Assembly: GCA_902825865.1 (NCBI GenBank)
Contig: CADECX010000021.1
Coordinates: 1 to 48,423, forward strand
DNA: 48,423 nt
Source of the DNA: an uncultured Alphaproteobacteria bacterium
GTDB taxonomy: Bacteria; Pseudomonadota; Alphaproteobacteria; Micropepsales; Micropepsaceae
Reading direction: 5' to 3'
Position 1 is the first letter of the stretch. The number at the start of each line of letters is the position of its first letter. Of the stretch, positions 7,944-18,057 are shown piece after piece. Position numbers and translations under genes: made by a program. The notes beneath the pieces were generated by a model. That model saw only the letters and a program-made list of their open reading frames with translations, was not told the DNA's origin and made no database searches.

Positions 7944-8852
7944 CTACTTCAGGAAATCCAGCACCAGCTTGGTGGTGGCCCCGGGATTTTCCTCCATGAT
8001 CCAATGGCCCGAGGCGGGGACAATCCCGACGCTCACATTGCTGGCGGCAAATCTGAGCTCCACACCCATGCCGTCGCCAAAGGAGCTTGCCGCCCCCAGC
8101 GCCAGCACCGGTATTTTCAGCTTGCCCTTTGCCAGCAGCGCGTTGTTGTCGACGGCGTCCTGCGTGAAGGCCTTGAACTGCTCGAACGCCGAATGCATCG
8201 CGCCGGGCCGGGCATAGAGGGCGGCATAATGGTTGCGTGTCGCCTCATCGATCTTTTTCGGGTCGGCGGACAGTTCATTATAGAAACGGTCGAGATAGAT
8301 GCGCTCGCGCCCTTTCACCAGGCGCTCGGCATCGGGGCCACGGAAATTGAAATGCCACAGCAGCGGATTGAGCAGAATCTTGTCCCAGTTGCCGATACCC
8401 GGCAGCGGCGCGTCGATCACCACCCATTTGGTGATGCGCGACGAATATCGCGCCGCCAGGGAATAGCCGACCATGTTGCCGATGTCGTGCGTGACGAGTT
8501 GGGCCTTGTCCACCTTCAGGGCGTCCATCACGCCCGCAATGTCGCGCGCCTGATTGAGCTTGGTGTAGCCATTGCTCGGATGCGCCGACAGGCCCATGCC
8601 GCGCAGGTCCGGCACGATCACGGTGTGATCGGCGACAAGCTTGGCGGCAATGGGCGACCACATATCGCCGGTGTCGCCGAAGCCATGCAGGAACACCACC
8701 GCCGGCCCCTGCCCGCCCACCCGGACGTGAAGCTCCGTGCCGTTGGTCTTGATGGTCTGGATTTTAAAAGCGGCCGGAAAGGGCTCGACCGCCCAAGCGG
8801 GCACGGCAAACAGCAGCGCGGCCAATGCGCCGGAGAAAAAACGGATCATCAA
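7944..8852 (-). CDS. Exported alpha/beta hydrolase, epoxide-hydrolase-like
   Basis: A 302-residue alpha/beta-hydrolase with a signal peptide (residues 1-21, ending AVPAWA), so it acts in the periplasm or outside. The oxyanion region reads VVFLHGFGD (about 53-60). The nucleophile elbow reads LVTHDIGNMVG, with aspartate 123 in place of serine, as in epoxide hydrolases and haloalkane or fluoroacetate dehalogenases. The catalytic histidine is H283 in PASGHWIMEENP. A helical cap lies between. The gene begins 15 bases after the thiC stop, with AAAGGA as ribosome site, so it is most likely the second gene of the TPP-riboswitch transcript. A direct role in thiamine metabolism is not known for this family and is only suggested by position. 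Confidence 0.87.
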   Translation of the reverse strand: MMIRFFSGALAALLFAVPAWAVEPFPAAFKIQTIKTNGTELHVRVGGQGPAVVFLHGFGDTGDMWSPIAAKLVADHTVIVPDLRGMGLSAHPSNGYTKLNQARDIAGVMDALKVDKAQLVTHDIGNMVGYSLAARYSSRITKWVVIDAPLPGIGNWDKILLNPLLWHFNFRGPDAERLVKGRERIYLDRFYNELSADPKKIDEATRNHYAALYARPGAMHSAFEQFKAFTQDAVDNNALLAKGKLKIPVLALGAASSFGDGMGVELRFAASNVSVGIVPASGHWIMEENPGATTKLVLDFLK

Positions 8853-8867
8853 AATATCCTTTGAAAA

Positions 8868-10788
<1,921 letters not shown>

Positions 10789-10793
10789 GCGCA

Positions 10794-10821
10794 ATCATAG
10801 ACCTGCGGGGTCGGGTTGCAA
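10794..10821 (-). promoter_or_regulatory. Candidate promoter of the riboswitch-thiC transcript
   Basis: On the minus strand TTGCAA is followed after 16 bases by TATGAT. The expected transcription start, about 6-7 bases downstream of the -10 box, falls at the first base of the riboswitch aptamer. The fit of position and boxes makes this a good candidate, although it was found by eye. Confidence 0.55.
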
Positions 10822-10872
10822 GGCTGCTGCCGATACCCGAAAATGTACAAAACGGGCTATTGGGGAGCTTCG

Positions 10873-11307
10873 ATGGATACCATCGGTGCCGGAATTGTGG
10901 ATCAAACGGACCGTGGACCCCAAGGTGTCAGCGGCTGGCTTCTGGTCTTTGTCGTCTATGCGGCTCTTGCCGCACTGCTGAACATCATCCTCGGCATTGT
11001 TTTCTTCATGGGCCAGGTACCTGAATTGGATTCCCTGTCGGCCGGAATGAGCCTGCTTGTTGGGTTGATATTTCTCGTCAGCGCAATCTTGATCGTTTTG
11101 CGAAAAAAGTTGGCTCGAATATTATCGCTTGTGGCGTGCGGAATATTGGTGGCCATCGGATTCTTGACAGTCGGTATGATGATTGCCGGATTCGAGAAAG
11201 TTACTCTTGCCGAGGCGGGCCAGGCCGCGCGCGACCTTGTGCTCTCGGCGCTTTGGTTTCTGTATATTCTGCGCTCACGGCGCGTGGCAAACACGCTTGT
11301 GAATTAA
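10873..11307 (+). CDS. DUF2569-like four-span membrane protein
   Basis: A 144-residue protein with four hydrophobic spans. It opens with a short polar N-terminus ending in GVSGWLLVFVVYAAL, and closes with ALWFLYILRSRRVANTLVN; the G-W-L start and the Y-x-L-x-S-x-R-V end resemble DUF2569 family proteins, whose role is unknown. The ATG at 10873 has GGAG 7 bases upstream and is preferred over an upstream start at 10816. Its stop overlaps the end of the convergent creatininase gene by 4 bases. Confidence 0.75.
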   Translation: MDTIGAGIVDQTDRGPQGVSGWLLVFVVYAALAALLNIILGIVFFMGQVPELDSLSAGMSLLVGLIFLVSAILIVLRKKLARILSLVACGILVAIGFLTVGMMIAGFEKVTLAEAGQAARDLVLSALWFLYILRSRRVANTLVN

Positions 11308-12065
11308 GACGCCGCAAACTGTTTGAATTCGCCGATTACCGCCTTGACCGCCGCCGCCACGATCTTTTCCCCAGCTTCGATACTGGCCTGGCTGGGGTCG
11401 GAACCGATGCGCCCGTCTGGGAAGCGGCGGCGGTAATCCTCGGCATCCAGGATCGGGCCATTGGGGGCGATGCGCGGGCTCATGGCGACTTGCTTGACGG
11501 CTTCGGGATAGCCGAACCATGTGACCGATACCTCCGACGGCGTGGCGTGGCTGCCCTCGCCCACCGGAAAAAGCTGGCGGCAAAGATCCATCACCCCAGG
11601 CAATTCCCACCAATTGCGCAAGCTGCAGCGCAGCGGCGCCCCTCCATTGGAACCAGATTTGGCGCCGGACCGGTCAAAGGTCACGCCGTGATAGATTTCG
11701 GAAAAAGCCGCGGTGATGGTGGCGATATTGCCGCCATGGCCGTTCAGCCAATAGATGCGCTCAAAGCCGTGGCGGGCGAGGCTCTGCGACCAGTCCACCA
11801 TCGCCGCGATCATGGTGGAGGGACGCAGGGTGATGGTGCCGGAAAATCCCATATGATGCTGGGCCTGTCCGACATTGAAGGTGGGGCCGACCAGAAAGCC
11901 GCCTTCATCCCCTGCGCGCTTGCCGATGATTTCCGGACACAGCGCGTCGGTTCCCAAAAGTCCGTTGGGGCCGTGCTGCTCGGTAGAGCCGATGGGGATC
12001 AGGATGGCCTTGGATTTGGCCAGATAGGCCTCGACCTCGGGCCAGGTGGAAAGATGAAGCTGCAT
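11304..12065 (-). CDS. Creatininase-family amidohydrolase
   Basis: A 253-residue metal-dependent amidohydrolase of the creatininase/FAPy-deformylase/MftE superfamily. Metal-binding residues are visible in IPIGSTEQHGPNGLLGTDAL (E29, H31, D40 from the chosen start), in YWLNGHGGNIAT (H110), and in a later VGEGSHATPSEVS segment with histidine and glutamate. Members open cyclic or linear amide bonds in creatinine, riboflavin or pterin intermediates, or cofactor peptides; the substrate here is not evident. The ATG at 12065 begins the usual family opening, MQLHLSTWPEVEAYL, and has AAGG upstream; longer starts at 12095 or 12137 would run into the divergent acs gene. Confidence 0.88.
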   Translation of the reverse strand: MQLHLSTWPEVEAYLAKSKAILIPIGSTEQHGPNGLLGTDALCPEIIGKRAGDEGGFLVGPTFNVGQAQHHMGFSGTITLRPSTMIAAMVDWSQSLARHGFERIYWLNGHGGNIATITAAFSEIYHGVTFDRSGAKSGSNGGAPLRCSLRNWWELPGVMDLCRQLFPVGEGSHATPSEVSVTWFGYPEAVKQVAMSPRIAPNGPILDAEDYRRRFPDGRIGSDPSQASIEAGEKIVAAAVKAVIGEFKQFAAS

Positions 12066-12136
12066 CAGACGCCTTGCGGTTTGGGCCACGATCATAGCAC
12101 CATCGCGCCAGAGACAAGCCCAAAAGAGACCTGACA

Positions 12137-14071
<1,935 letters not shown>

Positions 14072-14072
14072 C

Positions 14073-14228
14073 GTGTACATATTTTTCTATCTGCTGGCGG
14101 CGATGGGCGTCGCCTATTGGGCCAGGCTGCGCGGACGCAATCCACTGCTCTGGTTCGCCGCCTCGGTGGCGCTGACGCCGCTGGGCGGCAGCATCGCGCT
14201 GATGATCGCGGACAAATACCGCCGCTAG
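14073..14228 (+). CDS. Very small membrane protein, 51 residues
   Basis: An open frame starting at GTG 14073, one base after the acs stop, and ending at TAG 14228. The product begins [19 protein letters not shown] and continues [20 protein letters not shown], then ends [12 protein letters not shown]. It shows two hydrophobic spans separated by a basic turn and a charged end, as expected for a two-helix inner-membrane protein. No clear ribosome site is seen, so it may be translated by re-initiation after acs. An internal ATG at 14103 is possible but would remove the first span. I do not recognise the family. It overlaps the end of phhB on the other strand by 4 bases. Confidence 0.6.
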   Translation: MYIFFYLLAAMGVAYWARLRGRNPLLWFAASVALTPLGGSIALMIADKYRR

Positions 14229-14548
14229 GCGCGGCTTCGGTTTGCCATGGTGGCATATCCGTCCATCGCCGCGGCGAGATCGATATCCTTCTGGGTTACC
14301 CCGCCCGCATCGTGAGTCGCCAGGGTCACATCCACCTTGTTGTAGACATTGAACCATTCGGGATGGTGATCCATCTTGGCCGCCAGCAGGGCGCAGCGCG
14401 TCATGAAGGCAAAGGCGGCGTCGAAATCCACGAACTGGAATTTGCGGGTGATGGCCTCGCGGTCCTTGGCCAATTCCCAATCGGGCAGCCGCATCAAGGC
14501 CTGCTTGAGCTCTTCAATCGTCAGCTTTTTATTCGAAGTGGGCGCCAT
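14225..14548 (-). CDS. phhB: Pterin-4a-carbinolamine dehydratase
   Basis: Dehydrates 4a-hydroxytetrahydropterin, regenerating the cofactor of aromatic amino acid hydroxylases. The 107 residues match the small single-domain family, with the active-site stretch [19 protein letters not shown] (paired histidines) and [20 protein letters not shown] near the C-terminus. No phenylalanine hydroxylase gene is in the window, so the role here could also be in another pterin pathway. The start overlaps the end of thpR by 20 bases, so the two form one unit. Confidence 0.95.
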   Translation of the reverse strand: MAPTSNKKLTIEELKQALMRLPDWELAKDREAITRKFQFVDFDAAFAFMTRCALLAAKMDHHPEWFNVYNKVDVTLATHDAGGVTQKDIDLAAAMDGYATMANRSRA

Positions 14549-15083
14549 CGAATCCTCTCAACGGATATTCCTGTTCGATCCGGTAGATACTGCCATCACT
14601 GGTCAGTTTGCTGGAATAGAGGCAGAACGTATCGACGCGGAATTCGTCGCTGGTGGCCAGGGCATGGGCGATCAGCCATTCGCGTATCTTGTCCAGGTCG
14701 GGATGGGAGAGCCGCGCCAGGGTGACATGCGGCATGAATTTATGCGCGTCCTGCGGCTGGCCCACCCGGCGGATGGCGGTATCCACCTTGCGCGCCAGAT
14801 TTTCCAGTAGCTCATTCCTGCGCGCCGCCGCCCACAGGCTGTGCGGCTGCTTGTTGCCGAACTGGCCGACGCCATGAAGCTGCAAGTCGAACGCCGGCGC
14901 ATCGATCCCCGCCAGGGCATCCTCGATGGCGCTCGCATCGCGCCCATCCACCTCGCCGATGAAACGCAGGGTCAGATGCAGTTGTTCGCGGCTTTGCCAG
15001 CGCGCGCCCGGCACCCCGCCCTGCAACAGCATCAGCCGCTGGGCGACGGAATCGGGAATCGGCAAGGCAACAAACAAGCGCAT
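14529..15083 (-). CDS. thpR: RNA 2',3'-cyclic phosphodiesterase (2'-5' RNA ligase family)
   Basis: A 184-residue member of the 2H phosphoesterase family. The two catalytic H-x-T/S-x motifs are H36-L-T-L and H119-V-T-L, at the spacing usual for ThpR/LigT. The enzyme opens 2',3'-cyclic phosphates on RNA and can join 2'-5' ends; its cellular role is unsettled. The ATG at 15083 begins [17 protein letters not shown], the standard family opening; the upstream reading with a run of cysteines is rejected. It lies 4 bases after the murJ stop and overlaps phhB, so it belongs to the tesA-murJ-thpR-phhB run. Confidence 0.94.
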   Translation of the reverse strand: MRLFVALPIPDSVAQRLMLLQGGVPGARWQSREQLHLTLRFIGEVDGRDASAIEDALAGIDAPAFDLQLHGVGQFGNKQPHSLWAAARRNELLENLARKVDTAIRRVGQPQDAHKFMPHVTLARLSHPDLDKIREWLIAHALATSDEFRVDTFCLYSSKLTSDGSIYRIEQEYPLRGFDGAHFE

Positions 15084-15087
15084 GACT

Positions 15088-16596
15088 CTACGCCGCTCTG
15101 CCCAACGGCAGGCGTCCGCGAAACAACAGCAGCACCGCGCCATAACCCAGCGCGGCGCAAATTATCGCCGACGCCAGAGCGGCGATATCGCCATGGGCCC
15201 GCAACAGATGCGCGCCCAGCCAGGCTCCCGCTCCGGTCGCCATGGCCGCCAGCAAGGCGGCGGGAAGCGCGCGCAGAAACTGGCTTTCGATCACCAGCAA
15301 AGCGCGGTTTTTTCCGATCCAGGTCAGCACCCCGACATTGATCCAGGCGCCGAAGGCGGTGGCCAGCGCGATGCCGGCTACTCCCAGGCCGAAACCCCAG
15401 ACAAAGACGAACTTCAGCGCGATATTGCAGGTCATGGCGATGATGGTGGCCCGCGCCGGCGTCGCCGTGTCATGCCGGGCATAGAAAGTGGGCGCCAGGA
15501 TGCGGATCAGCGCCATGGCGGGAAGACCCAACCCGTAAGCCGCCAGCACCTGCCCCGCCAAAGTCGCGGCTTCGGCATCAAAGGCGCCATGGGCGAACAC
15601 CGCGCGCATCAAGGTGCCGGGAATGGCAAGGAAAGCAAAGACGAACGGCAAAGTCAGCAACAGGATCATGGCGGCGGAACGGTTCTGCGCCGCATCCGAT
15701 CCGGCGCGGTCGCCCCGCGCCAGCCGCGCCGACATTTCCGGAAGCAGCACGGTGCCCAGCGCGATGCCCAACACCCCCAGCGGCAATTGATTGATGCGAT
15801 CGGCGTAATAAAGCACCGTCCGGCTGCCGGTGGGCAGCAGGCTGGCGATCACCGTATCGATCAAGGGCGCCAGCACCACACTGGCCTGGCCGATGGTCAC
15901 CGCGCCGATGGCGACGAAGAAGGTCTTGATTTCGGGCGAGAGGCGCGGCCAGGAAATGCGCAGCCACAAGCCTTCGCGCGCCCCGGCCCAGACGATGAAG
16001 ATGAGTTGCGCCACCCCGCCCAGCAGCACGCCCCAGGCCGCCGCATAGGCGGCGTCGGGAAACCAGTGCCAGGCCAGCAGGCACGCGATCATCGAGAGAT
16101 TGAGCAGGTTCGACCAGGCGGCGCCCGCCCAGAAGCGGTCGACGGCATTGAGCATCGCCGACAATTGCACCGCCACCACCGTCAGCATCAGATAGGGAAA
16201 GGTCACCCGCGCCAGGCTGACGGTGAGGTCGAACTGCTGGGGATTGTTGACGAAGCCCGGCGAGACGATCGCGATCAGCTGGGGCATGAAAATCAGCGCC
16301 AGCGCCAAAAGCACCAGCTGCCCCAGCATCAGCCAGGAAAAAACCCCATTGGCGAAAGCAGCCGCCTGCGCCTTTTCTCCGCGCGCCTGGAGCGCGGCAT
16401 AGCGCGGCAGAAAGGCCGGATTGATGGTGCCTTCGCCGAAAATGGCGCGGAAATTGTTGGGAAACAGGAAGGCGACAAAAAACGCATCGGACAGGATGCC
16501 CTTGCCCAGGATCCAGGCCAGCAGCATGTCGCGGCAAAAACCGGTGATGCGCGAGGCCAGCGTGAAGCCGCCGACCGAGAGCAGCTTTCGCATCAT
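15088..16596 (-). CDS. murJ: Lipid II flippase MurJ
   Basis: Flips the peptidoglycan precursor lipid II across the inner membrane; essential in most bacteria. The 502-residue protein has about 14 hydrophobic spans. Family landmarks are the opening GGFTLASRITGFCRDMLLA, the GKGILSDAFFVAFLFPNNFR loop with its conserved arginine and the AIFGEGTINPAFLP turn, and the later LYYADRINQLPLGVLGIALG. The first of two ATG codons overlaps the tesA stop (ATGATG), so translation is coupled to the upstream esterase gene. Confidence 0.97.
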   Translation of the reverse strand: MMRKLLSVGGFTLASRITGFCRDMLLAWILGKGILSDAFFVAFLFPNNFRAIFGEGTINPAFLPRYAALQARGEKAQAAAFANGVFSWLMLGQLVLLALALIFMPQLIAIVSPGFVNNPQQFDLTVSLARVTFPYLMLTVVAVQLSAMLNAVDRFWAGAAWSNLLNLSMIACLLAWHWFPDAAYAAAWGVLLGGVAQLIFIVWAGAREGLWLRISWPRLSPEIKTFFVAIGAVTIGQASVVLAPLIDTVIASLLPTGSRTVLYYADRINQLPLGVLGIALGTVLLPEMSARLARGDRAGSDAAQNRSAAMILLLTLPFVFAFLAIPGTLMRAVFAHGAFDAEAATLAGQVLAAYGLGLPAMALIRILAPTFYARHDTATPARATIIAMTCNIALKFVFVWGFGLGVAGIALATAFGAWINVGVLTWIGKNRALLVIESQFLRALPAALLAAMATGAGAWLGAHLLRAHGDIAALASAIICAALGYGAVLLLFRGRLPLGRAA

Positions 16597-17282
16597 AAAG
16601 TTTTTTTGCTTTCGGTTTTTTTGATTTCTTTTTTGATTTCTGGGGCTACCAATTTTTTCACTAGCGGCAGGATGCGCGCCACGATCACCTTCACACCAGC
16701 GGGATTGGGGTGCATGCCGTCCGCCTGATTGAGTTTGGGATTGAGCGCCACCCCGTCCAGGATGAAGGGATAGAATAGCACATTGTATTCCTTGGCCAGC
16801 CGCGGATAGATCGAGTCGAACTGCTTGACATAATCCGCGCCCAGATTGCGCTGCGCTCCCATGCCGGTCAGCAGCACCTTCACACGCGCCGCCTTGAGCT
16901 TGCCCAGGATGGCGCGCAGATTTTTCTCGGTTACGGCAGGCGGGATGCCGCGCAGCATGTCGTTGGAGCCCAATTCCAGAATCACCGCATCGGGATGGTC
17001 GGCCAGGGACCAGTCCAGACGCGCCAGCCCGCCGGCCGAGGTATCGCCGGACACCCCCGCATTGGTGATGACCGCGTCAACGCCTGCCTGTTTCAAGGCC
17101 TTTTGCAGCTGGACGGTGAATTCGGTCCCCGGCGGCAGGCCATAGCCCTGGGTCAGGCTGGTGCCCAGCGCCAGAATTTTTACCGGCGCCGCCCATGCCC
17201 GCCCCGTTCCCGCCCCAAAAAAGAGCGAAAAAGCCAAAAGCAGAACTATGCTAAGCAGCGTCTTGAAAGTGCGTATCGTCAT
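16593..17282 (-). CDS. tesA: Periplasmic SGNH-hydrolase / arylesterase TesA
   Basis: A 229-residue lipase/lysophospholipase of the SGNH family with a signal peptide (residues 1 to about 32, ending GRAWAA). Block I reads LALGTSLTQGYGL, with the usual aspartate of GDSL replaced by threonine while serine 42 is kept. The other blocks are GVSGDTSAGG, ELGSNDMLRG and ADGMHPNPAG, which supply glycine, asparagine and the aspartate-histidine pair. The C-terminal tail is rich in lysine written as AAA codons and includes two runs of seven A. The gene is divergent from ybbA with only 18 bases between start codons, the same arrangement as tesA and ybbAP in Escherichia coli. Its stop overlaps murJ. Confidence 0.93.
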   Translation of the reverse strand: MTIRTFKTLLSIVLLLAFSLFFGAGTGRAWAAPVKILALGTSLTQGYGLPPGTEFTVQLQKALKQAGVDAVITNAGVSGDTSAGGLARLDWSLADHPDAVILELGSNDMLRGIPPAVTEKNLRAILGKLKAARVKVLLTGMGAQRNLGADYVKQFDSIYPRLAKEYNVLFYPFILDGVALNPKLNQADGMHPNPAGVKVIVARILPLVKKLVAPEIKKEIKKTESKKTL

Positions 17283-17300
17283 TCTTAATCCGAATAGGTC

Positions 17301-18008
17301 ATGAACAATCCCCCGCCCGCCCTTCAGCTTCAAGACATAAGCCTGACGCTCAAAAGCCTGGCTGGGCCGGTGGACATCCTCACCGGTGTATCCTTATCCG
17401 TGGCGCAGGGCCAAACCGTGGCGCTGACCGGCCCCTCCGGTTCGGGAAAATCCTCGCTGCTGATGGTCGCGGCGGGGCTGGAAAAACCCACTTCGGGGAG
17501 CATTACCGTCGCGGGCACCGATATCACCCGGATGAGCGAGGACGGGCTGGCCCGATTCCGCCTGGGACGCGTGGGGGTGGTGTTTCAGAGCTTTCATCTC
17601 ATCCCCACCATGACGGCGCTGGAGAATGTCGCCGTACCGCTGGAGCTGATGGGCGAGCCGGATGCCTTCGCCCGCGCCGAGCGCGAACTTCGCGCCGTGG
17701 GATTGATCCTGCGCGCCGACCACTATCCCGGGCAATTGTCCGGCGGCGAACAGCAGCGCGTGGCCCTTGCCCGCGCCTTGGCGCCGGGGCCGCTAATCCT
17801 GTTCGCAGACGAGCCCACCGGCAATCTGGACGGGGCGACCGGCGCGGGCATCACCGATCTGCTTTTCGCGCTCAATGCCGAACGCGGCGCCACGCTGTTC
17901 CTGGTGACCCATGAAGAAGGCCTGGCGCGGCGCTGCAACCGCATGCTGCGCATGGCGGACGGCAAAATCGTAAATGGTGATGCTCATGCTTCGACAGGCT
18001 CAGCATGA
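17301..18008 (+). CDS. ybbA: ABC transporter ATP-binding protein YbbA (LolD-like)
   Basis: The ATPase of a type VII (MacB/LolCDE-like) mechanotransmission ABC system. In 235 residues it shows Walker A GPSGSGKSS, Q-loop VVFQSFHLIPTMTALEN, signature LSGGEQQRVALARAL, Walker B LILFADEPTGNLD and the H-loop LFLVTHEE. It pairs with the permease that follows after a 49-base gap. The last ten residues, ending HASTGSA, are not conserved protein: they and the stop codon are encoded by a palindromic repeat that has landed at the gene end. The neighbouring divergent tesA supports the YbbA assignment over LolD. Confidence 0.93.
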   Translation: MNNPPPALQLQDISLTLKSLAGPVDILTGVSLSVAQGQTVALTGPSGSGKSSLLMVAAGLEKPTSGSITVAGTDITRMSEDGLARFRLGRVGVVFQSFHLIPTMTALENVAVPLELMGEPDAFARAERELRAVGLILRADHYPGQLSGGEQQRVALARALAPGPLILFADEPTGNLDGATGAGITDLLFALNAERGATLFLVTHEEGLARRCNRMLRMADGKIVNGDAHASTGSA

Positions 18009-18053
18009 GGATTTTTAAAATCATCCTCACCCTGAGCTTGTCGAAGGGTGAGG
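17983..18053. repeat. REP-like palindrome doublet, copy 2 (overlaps ybbA end)
   Basis: Two palindromes in opposite orientation separated by 14 bases: CTCATGC...GCATGAG around TTCGACAGGCTCA (17983-18009), then CCTCACCC...GGGTGAGG around TGAGCTTGTCGAA (18025-18053). Taken together this is the reverse complement of the doublet at 7835-7905, with the same order and nearly the same linker length. It encodes the end of ybbA and its stop, and ends 4 bases before the ybbP ATG. Confidence 0.87.
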
Positions 18054-18057
18054 CCTT

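Noticed and set aside
14926..16728. 600-residue open frame antisense to murJ and the end of tesA
   Set aside because: It spans a gene boundary on the other strand, is rich in Gln, Arg, His and Gly, and lacks any recognisable domain; murJ is certain.
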